Origin: Frankia canadensis
Lineage (GTDB): Bacteria > Actinomycetota > Actinomycetes > Frankiales > Frankiaceae
Reading direction: 5' to 3'
DNA length: 36,526 nt
NCBI RefSeq assembly: GCF_900197875.1
Contig: NZ_FZMO01000423.1
Span: 1-36,526, forward strand
The notes below the pieces were generated by a model. That model was not told where the DNA came from, ran no database searches, and saw only the letters and a list, made by a program, of their open reading frames with translations. This document shows, one piece after another, positions 30,213 through 36,526 of this stretch. A program made the translations under genes and the position numbers. Positions within the stretch are counted from its first letter, which is position 1, and every line of letters starts with the position of its first letter.

Positions 30213-31721
30213 GTGACGCACTCGCAGTTGCCAATCGAGGATGCCGCGGTACGCGATCTGCGACTAGATCTCGGTAATTACCGATTTCCGGTAAGGCGTC
30301 CGACGGAACATGCAGCGATGAACTATCTCTTCGTTGCCCACGACGCCATGTCTACTGCCCGTAGTATCCTACGTGAGGGCTACGTAGATAATGAGCTTCC
30401 GCTCGTCGTTAAGGAGAACGGCCGCCTTGTAATCTTGGAGGGGAACCGTCGCCTCTCCGCGCTTCGCGGGCTACTCACTCCGCAGCTGGTGCCCGCCTTT
30501 CAGTCCGATCTGGAAGCCCTCCTTCGCCGCTATCCTCTTGAGGCGGAAGACCTTCCAGAGACGGTCCGAGTAATGCGATTCCCTAACAGGGAAGCTGCTG
30601 CCCCGGTACTGGCGCGACTACATATTGGCGAATCTAAGCGACGTTGGGGTCTTGATGAGCAGGCCAAGTTTGTATTTGCCCAGATCGGAAACGGTGTATC
30701 CGTCAAAGAGTTGAAAGAGCAACTACCCGCCATCAAAGATGTGGTGCGTTTGATTCGCATGGGCAACGTTCGTGAGATGCTTATTCAGATCGACTATCGT
30801 GACCCGTCGTTGGCCGCGTATGCGGCGGGATCCGACCTGGCGATGTCCGCCTTCGAATATGCCTATCGTAACGCCGAGATTCAGACGGCAATCGGTATCT
30901 CTTTCGACAGTAGTGGCAATTTGACGACCCGTCCGTCCACCTCCGCGCATGTGGCAGCCCTGTCGCGCCTTCTGCGAGGGTTCCTCGCAGGTGAACTGAA
31001 TAGCCGTAGGGGTCTTAAGCCTGGCACCCAAGAGTTTTCCGACCTGCTGACCGCGATGCGAGAGGCATCACTTCCCGCCTCTCTCGAGCAGTCTGACTCC
31101 GCAGGGTCGTCCGTTACCGATGATAATCCGTCACGCGAAACTTCCTCTGATAGCCCACCTGTCAAGCCGACAGAAAATCCTTCCGCGAATGCCAACCGGG
31201 CGACAGGTCGAGGAAATGGAGGTACTCCTGCGGCGAAGTCTCAACCGGCGGATACCTCAGACTCCAATAGTCCTCGCCGAGGTCCTAACAGCCCTGAGAC
31301 GAGAAGAACTCTCGACTTCTCGGGCATCGAGGAGGAGCACCTCCCCCTACCCCTCAAGCACCGTCTACGGGAGCTTCGCCGCGTCGACGTCGTTGAATTT
31401 CCGGCGGCCGCTACCATGCTAATGAGATCTGTGCTGGAGGCATCAATCAAGGAACACTATGGCCTTAAACATGGCCCAGCCGCTACGGGCACCCTTGGCG
31501 ACGTAATGAAAACAATTACTGCTGACTATGAGAAGGTTGGCCACCTATCGCATGCGATAGCTACAGTGAACAGTACGAAGAAGGGTGCGAGTACAACGCC
31601 CGGAACTGGAATGTGGTTCAACCTGGTCGCCCATAGTGTCCACATTGACGTGGACTCTCGGCAGGTGCACCAGGCGTGGCGTCTCGTCTTCCCGCTCGTC
31701 AGGTTCCTGCTGATGCCGTAG
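30213..31721 (+). CDS. ParB-like N-terminal domain protein with helical C-terminal domain
   Basis: 502 residues from GTG 30213, with GGGAGGGG ideally placed and TATAAG (30183-30188) as a possible -10. Residues 1-100 resemble the ParB/sulfiredoxin fold: DLGNYRFPVRRPTEHAA, then VVKENGRLVILEGNRRLSAL, with the E-G-N-R-R box matching the ParB G-x-R-R nucleotide-binding motif. Residues 140-270 are helical and could be the DNA-binding part. Residues 285-365 are a disordered Ser/Pro/Asn linker. Residues 375-502 form an alpha-helical domain (MLMRSVLEASIKEHYGL and WFNLVAHSVHIDVDS) reminiscent of HEPN/DUF4145-type domains. GC is about 55% by hand count, far below the surrounding chromosome. It is convergent with, and overlaps by 23 bases, a DNA methyltransferase. 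Confidence 0.7.
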   Translation: MTHSQLPIEDAAVRDLRLDLGNYRFPVRRPTEHAAMNYLFVAHDAMSTARSILREGYVDNELPLVVKENGRLVILEGNRRLSALRGLLTPQLVPAFQSDLEALLRRYPLEAEDLPETVRVMRFPNREAAAPVLARLHIGESKRRWGLDEQAKFVFAQIGNGVSVKELKEQLPAIKDVVRLIRMGNVREMLIQIDYRDPSLAAYAAGSDLAMSAFEYAYRNAEIQTAIGISFDSSGNLTTRPSTSAHVAALSRLLRGFLAGELNSRRGLKPGTQEFSDLLTAMREASLPASLEQSDSAGSSVTDDNPSRETSSDSPPVKPTENPSANANRATGRGNGGTPAAKSQPADTSDSNSPRRGPNSPETRRTLDFSGIEEEHLPLPLKHRLRELRRVDVVEFPAAATMLMRSVLEASIKEHYGLKHGPAATGTLGDVMKTITADYEKVGHLSHAIATVNSTKKGASTTPGTGMWFNLVAHSVHIDVDSRQVHQAWRLVFPLVRFLLMP

Positions 31722-32631
31722 GCTCAGAATCTGCAATAATTTCTGCAACGCTATCCGAAGTGACGATCAATTCATCGGCGCGCCCTGGATGACGTGCAGA
31801 GTAATTCAAGCAATATCTACGCTGGAACCGTTCGGCATAGAGTCTTTCGATAAGATCGGAAGTGTCATAGGTCATCAGCCAGTGTGCACAACTGGCGCTA
31901 TTTACAATCTTCGCAAGAGCCGTGTGATCTCGATGCTCGAAGGAGTTTAGATACAGCTGTGAGCCTGCTCTTACGTACGGCGGATCGATGTACATGAAAG
32001 TGTTTTCGTCGTCTGCATGTGCGCGGATCACTGCGCGACCATCCATGTTACTGACGGTGATCCGATGAGATAGTTTATCTATTGCTCTCAGTCTCTCGAC
32101 AAGAGTAGCTCTGTTGAATCTGGCATCAATCTTATATTTTCCAGTCTGTTTCAATCCTCCGATCACGCCGCCGCGCAGCACGCCAGAACGGTTGGTTCGA
32201 TTGAGGAAGAAAAAGGAAAAGCCAAGAGAAAGTGGATCCGATTCGTCCGCGCTTCGATAGATCTCGCGCTGTCGCAGCCATTCCGAGATCGTCAAGGGGG
32301 TCGCCTCTACGAGATCAATGAATGCGTCGCCCTGGTAGACCGCGCTACGCCAGAATGCGTATACCGCAGGATCCAGATCATTGATCACAAGATGATCAAT
32401 AAGTCCATTGCGCAAGAGGGCGATCCCGGCTCCTGCGCCCCCGGCATATGGCTCGACGTACCGCGGCTCGGTGAGCCTCAAATTGGCTAGGATGTCTGCG
32501 AAGAGTCCAGCCAGCGCAGCTTTACCGCCCGGGTACCGCAAGGGAGAGAGCGTGCCGTAGCGGCGGGAGGCGACTACCTTGGCACGCTCCACTTCCCGGG
32601 TCCTCTCATCAGGCGTCGGCGTGCTGGGCAC
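31699..32631 (-). CDS. D12-class N6-adenine DNA methyltransferase (Dam-like)
   Basis: 310 residues from GTG 32631. Motif X PLRYPGGKAAL (about residues 29-39), motif I VEPYAGGAGAGIALL and motif IV FMYIDPPYVRAGS are intact and in the order of alpha-group (Dam-type) enzymes, so transfer of methyl from S-adenosylmethionine to adenine N6 is expected. The N-terminus has about 25 extra charged residues. The recognition site is not deducible. Base composition is strikingly low: the 60 bases from 32101 are only 38% GC, showing recent acquisition. No classical restriction endonuclease is next to it; the only partner is the convergent ParB-like gene. Confidence 0.92.
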   Translation of the reverse strand: MPSTPTPDERTREVERAKVVASRRYGTLSPLRYPGGKAALAGLFADILANLRLTEPRYVEPYAGGAGAGIALLRNGLIDHLVINDLDPAVYAFWRSAVYQGDAFIDLVEATPLTISEWLRQREIYRSADESDPLSLGFSFFFLNRTNRSGVLRGGVIGGLKQTGKYKIDARFNRATLVERLRAIDKLSHRITVSNMDGRAVIRAHADDENTFMYIDPPYVRAGSQLYLNSFEHRDHTALAKIVNSASCAHWLMTYDTSDLIERLYAERFQRRYCLNYSARHPGRADELIVTSDSVAEIIADSEPTASAGT

Positions 32632-33063
32632 GCGACGTGGTCGGGTGTCCCTCCACTCTGGCAGACTCGCGGCCGCGGGGTCAGCTCAACCAGCAGAGCG
32701 GCCGGGCGCCTTCACCTCTAGGTGCACTAGGACATCGCTCCTCACGTCCCAACCTCAACCTTTGAGCAACCGGCGTCCCACACACGGTCACAGGTTCACG
32801 AAGGCCACCGGCCGCCGAGCCGCAGGTTGATGAACGCTGTACCGCGATGCGCGGCTGCGGACGTCAGCAAGGCCGATGCCCGACGGTTGTCTCTCCTGCG
32901 CGTAGCATGCCTGCGGTCCCGGTCGGCTTGCCATCGGGTGTAGCCAACCGTGTAGCCAAGCCGACGGACGTCCACGAACGGGGGCGGTCGATGGTGGTCG
33001 AGACAGCCAGATAGGACGGGGCGCGGCGGACGGACACGGACATCAGTGGACGGATCGGGCCGA
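32632..33063. other. Gene-free end of the element with 12-bp tandem repeat
   Basis: About 430 bases between the methyltransferase and the right att copy. Open frames here are short, and those crossing the att site encode the antisense of a tRNA. TGTAGCCAACCG at 32939-32950 is followed directly by TGTAGCCAAGCC at 32951-32962; tandem short repeats this close to an att core could be integrase arm-binding sites, an inference only. Confidence 0.45.
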
Positions 33064-33107
33064 CTTTGCAAGGCAGGGGTTCGGGGTTCAAATCCCCGCG
33101 TCTCCAC
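33064..33107 (+). repeat. Right copy of the 44-bp att core (tRNA-Ala 3' fragment)
   Basis: Identical to 24828-24871 and carrying only the anticodon arm, variable loop, T-arm and acceptor 3' strand; the 5' half of a tRNA is absent, so this is not a functional tRNA gene. It ends 20 bases before the 3' end of the integrase gene. Confidence 0.93.
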
Positions 33108-33127
33108 CAGCATATTTGCATGATCGA

Positions 33128-34105
33128 CTACCCCTCACGATCATCGCCGGTCAGCGAATCGTCAGCAGAGTCGGTCAGCGCGTCTCGCAGCCGGTCCTCG
33201 TAGTCGCGTGGACGGTGGGTGTACCGGTCGAGCGTCGTACTCGCACGTTCGTGCCCGAGTGCGACCTGCACGACGTTCACAGGCACCCCTTCCGTGATCA
33301 GCCACGTCGCGTAGCAGTGCCGCAGCCCGTGGAAGGTCAGGGAGTCCGCCGCCGCCCGAGCCGGAACCCAGACGTGGCGACGAAAGTTCGACCGCCGCAG
33401 GAAGTCGCCGCCCGAGTCCGGAAACACCAAGTCGTCCGCACCCGCGGGGACGAGCTCCGCATGACGCCGGAGGTGAGTCACGAGAACCGGCGGCAGCGGG
33501 ACCGTGCGCCGACCCGCTTCCGACTTCGGATAGAGCTTCCTCGCCAGCCGACCCGACACCTCCACCACCGTTTCGATGACCACGAGCCGCCGCGCGTCCA
33601 GGTCCACCTGAGCCCAGCGGAGACCGGCGCACTCACCCCACCGAAGCCCCGCGTAGGCAGCCGTCAACACGAGCGCCCGATATCGTTCAGGCAGCGCAGG
33701 CAGAACCTTGCCGACCAGCTCAGCCCGAGTGATCGGCGCGTCGACCGACCCGCGCGCCCTCCGAGCCGGAAGACTCACACCTTCACACGGGTTGATGGCC
33801 ACCAGCCGAGCCCGGACGGCCGCCTTCATCGCCGAGTACAACAGCCGGAAGCAGGCCACCACGGTCTGTGGCGCGAGCCTCTCCGAGAGGCGAGTCACCC
33901 ACCCTTGCACGTCCAGATATCCGATGGCGATCAGCGGCCAGTCTCCCCACTGCGGCAGTACGTGGCATCGCATACGGGAATCCGACGCCGCAGCCGTTGT
34001 CAGCTCCACATTCCGTGCAGCTATCCACCTTGCCGCGTGGTCGCGGAACAGGATCTTCCCCGCCGACGGATCGAGGTACGCGCCGCGCGACTTTTCCGCC
34101 TCCAC
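33128..34105 (-). CDS. int: Tyrosine recombinase/integrase, possibly N-terminally truncated
   Basis: 325 residues from GTG 34105. The catalytic set is complete: Arg in YAGLRWGECAGLRW, Lys in PKSEAGRRTVPLP, His-x-x-Arg in FHGLRHCYATWL, His in LGHERASTTLDRYTH and the Tyr nucleophile in DRYTH. The core-binding domain begins near KILFRDHAARWIAA. Homologous-looking sequence (RQRAKTFRTKKDARAFLATVE) continues in frame upstream to a TAG at about 34200 but has no ATG, GTG or TTG, so the arm-binding N-terminus seems lost or replaced. The gene points toward the att core 20 bases away, the normal layout for an AICE integrase next to its own att site. Confidence 0.88.
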   Translation of the reverse strand: MEAEKSRGAYLDPSAGKILFRDHAARWIAARNVELTTAAASDSRMRCHVLPQWGDWPLIAIGYLDVQGWVTRLSERLAPQTVVACFRLLYSAMKAAVRARLVAINPCEGVSLPARRARGSVDAPITRAELVGKVLPALPERYRALVLTAAYAGLRWGECAGLRWAQVDLDARRLVVIETVVEVSGRLARKLYPKSEAGRRTVPLPPVLVTHLRRHAELVPAGADDLVFPDSGGDFLRRSNFRRHVWVPARAAADSLTFHGLRHCYATWLITEGVPVNVVQVALGHERASTTLDRYTHRPRDYEDRLRDALTDSADDSLTGDDREG

Positions 34106-34472
34106 CGTCGCCAGAAACGCGCGAGCGTCCTTCTTCGTCCGGAACGTCTTCGCTCGCTGACGCGCGACCCCGACTTGGAGATCAATTGGCCTTCTTGCCT
34201 AATAGGCGGGGACGACGGTACGTGCGCTTCGCGCGTTACCGGGACCACATCAATGAACTTCCCTACCTCCCCACGCACGGCGTTCGGCCCGACCAACATC
34301 GTCCACCAGCAGACCCGCGCCCGCTACGTCGTCTCCCGCGCCACCCGCCCGGCCTGGCCACTCCCCGTCACCACCACCACATCCGCAGCGTGATCACCCA
34401 AACGCGGTCCCAGACGTAGTACGCAGAGTCGGAAGACCGCCTACCGTCCGCTGCTGGCCTGCCGGCCTGGCC
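34106..34472. other. Interval between integrase and hydrolase
   Basis: Roughly 367 bases. The first 95 bases next to the integrase hold its in-frame upstream extension without a start codon. The rest has short open frames on both strands with no recognisable motif or good ribosome binding site. No xis gene was found in the place where an AICE would have one. Confidence 0.4.
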
Positions 34473-35167
34473 TCACCTCAGGTGCCGGGCGAAGAACCGG
34501 GCCCCGTCGTCCACCTCGAACCACGGGGCGCCGGTGTGTCCGCCGAGGTTGACGTGCAGGGTCTTCTCCTGGAGCCGAAGACGTCGAACAGGTCCAGGGC
34601 CGACTGCCGGTCGTTGCCCTCATCGTCCCACTGCAGCAGGACCTGCAGCGGAATGGTGACCTGCCGGGCCTGGTCGACCAGGGCGTCGGGCACGAAAGTC
34701 CCGGCGAAGAACACGGCGGCCGAGATGCGCGGCTCGACCACCGCCAACCGGATGCCGAGGGCGATCAGTCCGCCCCCGAACCCGACCGGGCCGTCGATCT
34801 CGGGCAGCGCAAGGAGTGCGTCGAGGGTGGCCTGCCATTCCGGAACCGACGCGTCGACCAGCGGGAGGACGAGGGCGTTGACGATCTCGCCGACCGGCTC
34901 GCCGGCCGCCATCGCCCGGCGCAGGTTGGCGCGGGCCGCCTCGGCTTCGGCAGAGCGGGGGCGGTCACCGCTGCCGGGGAGCTCGATGGTCGCCGCGGCG
35001 AAGCCGTACTGTGCCGCGTAGTGCCGGGCCCGCCCCGCCAGCCGGGGGCGCATCGTGGGTAGCCCGCCGGGGTGGCCGACCAGGATCAGCGGCACCGGTC
35101 CGGAAACGGATCCGGGCGTCCACAGGACGCCGGGGATCTCCCCGAGGGAGCTGTGGCCGTTCTTCAC
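34473..35167 (-). pseudogene. Alpha/beta hydrolase (dienelactone hydrolase-like), frameshifted
   Basis: From GTG 35167 the protein reads GVLWTPGSVSGPVPLILVGH and later FAAATIELPGSGDRP, ISAAVFFAGTFVPDALVD and IPLQVLLQWDDEGNDRQSAL, the strands and helices of an alpha/beta hydrolase of the DLH type. After LDLFDVFGS the frame goes into Arg/Thr/Ser sequence (stop 34478), while the next frame continues properly as KTLHVNLGGHTGAPWFEVDD and FFARHLR to a stop at 34473, including the expected catalytic His in GGHTG. One missing base near 34563-34575 explains this. The nucleophile elbow also reads GFGGG, without the usual Ser or Cys. Probably inactive, unless the base is a sequencing error. Confidence 0.68.
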
Positions 35168-35508
35168 CCGCCACGCCAGGTGCGCGCCGGTCGCGGCCGC
35201 GACCCGTCAGCGACCCATCGAGAAGAGGTTCCGGTCCGCCAGGTTCAACGTCCCCCGTGCCAACTGCCCGACCAGCGGTCCCACAGCACCTGCTCGCTGC
35301 GGGGGTGACGATCTTCGCGCAGGTCAGACAGACCCACCATGTTGGTCCTGCGTGGACCCCGGTCGCCGTCGACCATCACGCAATGCACCCGGACGATGAG
35401 GAGATGTGACGATTCTGCATTCTCGGCGTAACGGCGTGTACATTCTCGTATGTGAGCCTGAGGAATCCTGGCATCTGCCCGGCTAGGCGGCGTGCCTCTG
35501 ATCCTTGA
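35168..35508. other. Gene-free interval
   Basis: About 340 bases with only short, poorly supported frames on both strands. From about 35400 the sequence becomes AT-richer, which may mark the promoter of the small gene at 35524. I see no repeat or RNA gene. Confidence 0.35.
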
Positions 35509-35523
35509 ATGGCGGGTGATCCC

Positions 35524-35706
35524 ATGGCTGATATCGTGACGCTGGCAGCGTCCGTGAACGATATTCCCAGCATGTCGGAAACGGATGCGATGCTGGAGGA
35601 GCTGCGCAGGCTGCCGCGGACCGTGGAGACCGCCAACCTCATTGATGGTCTTCTGGATTTCCGGTCGCTGCTGGCGATCTCGACGGATCCCGCCCGCGAG
35701 GCGTGA
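35524..35706 (+). CDS. 60-residue hypothetical protein
   Basis: Starts at ATG 35524 (ATG 35509 adds five residues). The product reads ADIVTLAASVNDIPSMSETD, then MLEELRRLPRTVETANLIDG and LLDFRSLLAISTDPAREA. It is acidic, mostly helical by appearance, without Cys, membrane helix or signal. Codon third positions are only moderately GC-rich. A precursor peptide or a small regulator are both possible; nothing nearby decides, and no modification enzyme is adjacent. No family recognised. Confidence 0.45.
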   Translation: MADIVTLAASVNDIPSMSETDAMLEELRRLPRTVETANLIDGLLDFRSLLAISTDPAREA

Positions 35707-35775
35707 ACCCGGGCAGGCGCGCCGGGGAAGGGGCTGAAGGTCCCTGGTCGCGCCTGCCCGGTCCGTGGAGCGCTC

Positions 35776-36081
35776 TTACTGGGCGCCGAAGGGCTGCTGG
35801 CCCTGCTGGCCCTGGCCGCCCTCCCCGAACCGCTCGCCGGACACGCCGCCCTGGCCCGCGCCCACGCCAGCCAGTTCGCGCAGTCGGTTCTCGACGTACC
35901 GCTCGCTGTGGTTCGTGCGGTCCGCGATCCGCGCGATGAGGTCGTTGATGCCGGTCGCGGCGTCGATGTCCGACGTGCCGACCTGGCCGAACTGGTCGAG
36001 CAGGCGGTAACGCAGCTGTCGCCAGTTCTGCCGCAGCTGCTGCTCGAGCTGCTGACGCTGCTGCTGCTCCTGCTGAGTCAT
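35776..36081 (-). CDS. CsbD-like small stress protein
   Basis: 101 residues from ATG 36081. A Gln-rich start (TQQEQQQRQQLEQQLRQ) leads into NWRQLRYRLLDQFGQVGTSD and IDAATGINDLIARIADRTNH, then SERYVENRLRELAG. The W...L..D(L/I)D.A.G..D.L...I pattern and the following helix match the CsbD-like fold of general stress proteins, though the N-terminal half is divergent. The last 30 residues are a Gly/Gln-rich tail. The gene is single, reads leftward, and is preceded by GGAAGGAATC as a binding site. Function in the family is unknown. Confidence 0.6.
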   Translation of the reverse strand: MTQQEQQQRQQLEQQLRQNWRQLRYRLLDQFGQVGTSDIDAATGINDLIARIADRTNHSERYVENRLRELAGVGAGQGGVSGERFGEGGQGQQGQQPFGAQ

Positions 36082-36526
36082 TCTATGATTCCTTCCTCGT
36101 GGTTCTTGTTTGCCTGGCGTTCCCCGCGAGAAGAGACGCTATCCAACGCCTTCGCGGCGCACCACCTGACTACCGAGTCGGCGTGGATAGTCGCAACTCA
36201 CGGAATGTCTCGGCTTTCGTGGTATCTCGGATTTCGTAGTTATGTGGCGGGCTCTCCCGGGCGTAACCGGTCAGGTCTCGTAGATCGTTTGTTTTTGTTG
36301 CGCCCCGAGCGCGGGGAAGGAGCTTTTTGAAGGTAGGCCGGTAGCTCATTACACGTGCGTGCTGCACGGACGATGGAGGAGGCGGACCCTTGATCGTGAG
36401 GGCCGCAGGCGCTCCTGCGTCGCCCTACGGGGGGAGGAGTAAGCCACTTCAAGGTGCGTTAGCTGAAGACTGAGCATTTTCAATGTTATTTTACGTGAAT
36501 TGCGGGAATGTTCCGTCGCGCGCGTT
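36082..36526. other. AT-richer, apparently gene-free right end
   Basis: About 445 bases. The first part is the upstream region of the CsbD-like gene. A small hairpin CGCAGG-CGCT-CCTGCG lies at 36404-36419. The last 60 bases are visibly AT-rich (a TTATTTTACGTGAATT stretch) and could be a promoter for a gene beyond the window. No coding region is supported. Confidence 0.4.

Larger units (their letters stand above)
24828..33107. mobile_element. Decayed AICE-like integrated element at tRNA-Ala
   Basis: An 8.24-kb unit bounded by the 44-bp direct repeats. It holds AICE hallmark genes (tra fragment, Pra activator, XRE regulator, Nudix hydrolase) but no integrase, excisionase, replication initiator or complete tra gene between the repeats, so it cannot move on its own as seen. 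From the tRNA outwards, the transfer/activation module comes first, then regulators, then a low-GC ParB-like/methyltransferase cargo. The tyrosine integrase adjacent to the outer repeat lies outside this unit and might act on it in trans. Confidence 0.82.

Noticed and set aside
33064-33107. A second tRNA-Ala gene
   Set aside because: Only the 3' part is present; acceptor 5' strand and D-arm are missing.
32796-33121. Minus-strand frames with GDLNPEPLPC and VETRGFEPRTPALQ over the right att site
   Set aside because: Same antisense-tRNA artefact, produced by the 44-bp tRNA fragment.
34253-34393. A 46-codon plus-strand frame starting NFPTSPRTAFGPTN
   Set aside because: No ribosome binding site, no recognised family and equally good frames on the other strand.

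Overview
The window is high-GC actinobacterial chromosome. Gene content and order (rpsF-ssb-rpsR-rplI-dnaB, an ergothioneine cluster, mycothiol-type enzymes, an AICE-like tRNA island) fit Frankia or a close relative. That assignment is inference; no marker was compared with a database. Most genes read in one direction with GTG/ATG starts, GC-rich third codon positions and purine-rich ribosome binding sites.

Layout. 1-3892: two multi-pass membrane glycosyltransferases (GT87 type and PIG-V type) and a small membrane protein. 4141-8994: ribosomal proteins S6, S18 and L9 with single-strand binding protein, then a 536-bp gap carrying a hairpin and five DnaA-box-like sites, then replicative helicase dnaB, interrupted inside its Walker A motif by a 410-residue intein. 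The intein begins with Ala rather than Cys and has the Trp/Cys signature of class 3 inteins. 9177-12823: a small ABM-domain protein, a proline/glycine-rich membrane-anchored protein and ilvD. 12828-17851 (minus strand): egtA-egtB-egtC-egtD for ergothioneine; no egtE is visible here. egtA carries an in-frame low-GC insertion. 18182-24211: NERD-domain membrane protein, tiny membrane protein, ArfB-type peptidyl-tRNA hydrolase, a divergent TetR/SRPBCC-like pair with two tandem palindromic operators, a mycothiol-dependent-isomerase-like protein and an orphan ParA ATPase.

24798-33107 is a tRNA-Ala(TGC) island. A 44-bp stretch of the tRNA 3' end is repeated exactly at 33064-33107. Between the copies lies a decayed actinomycete integrative and conjugative element (AICE): a truncated tra (FtsK/SpoIIIE-like) gene, a frameshifted small gene, the replication/excision activator Pra, a divergent XRE regulator, two coupled unknown genes, and an XRE/DUF5919 regulator next to a Nudix hydrolase and an HD-domain protein. 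At its distal end is a clearly lower-GC convergent pair: a ParB-like protein with an alpha-helical C-terminal domain, and a D12-class adenine DNA methyltransferase. This pair is the best candidate for an undescribed system, either defence or modification. A tyrosine integrase sits just outside the distal repeat, suggesting a second, older element stacked in tandem. Beyond it are a frameshifted alpha/beta hydrolase, a 60-residue unknown protein, a CsbD-like protein and an AT-richer, apparently gene-free right end.
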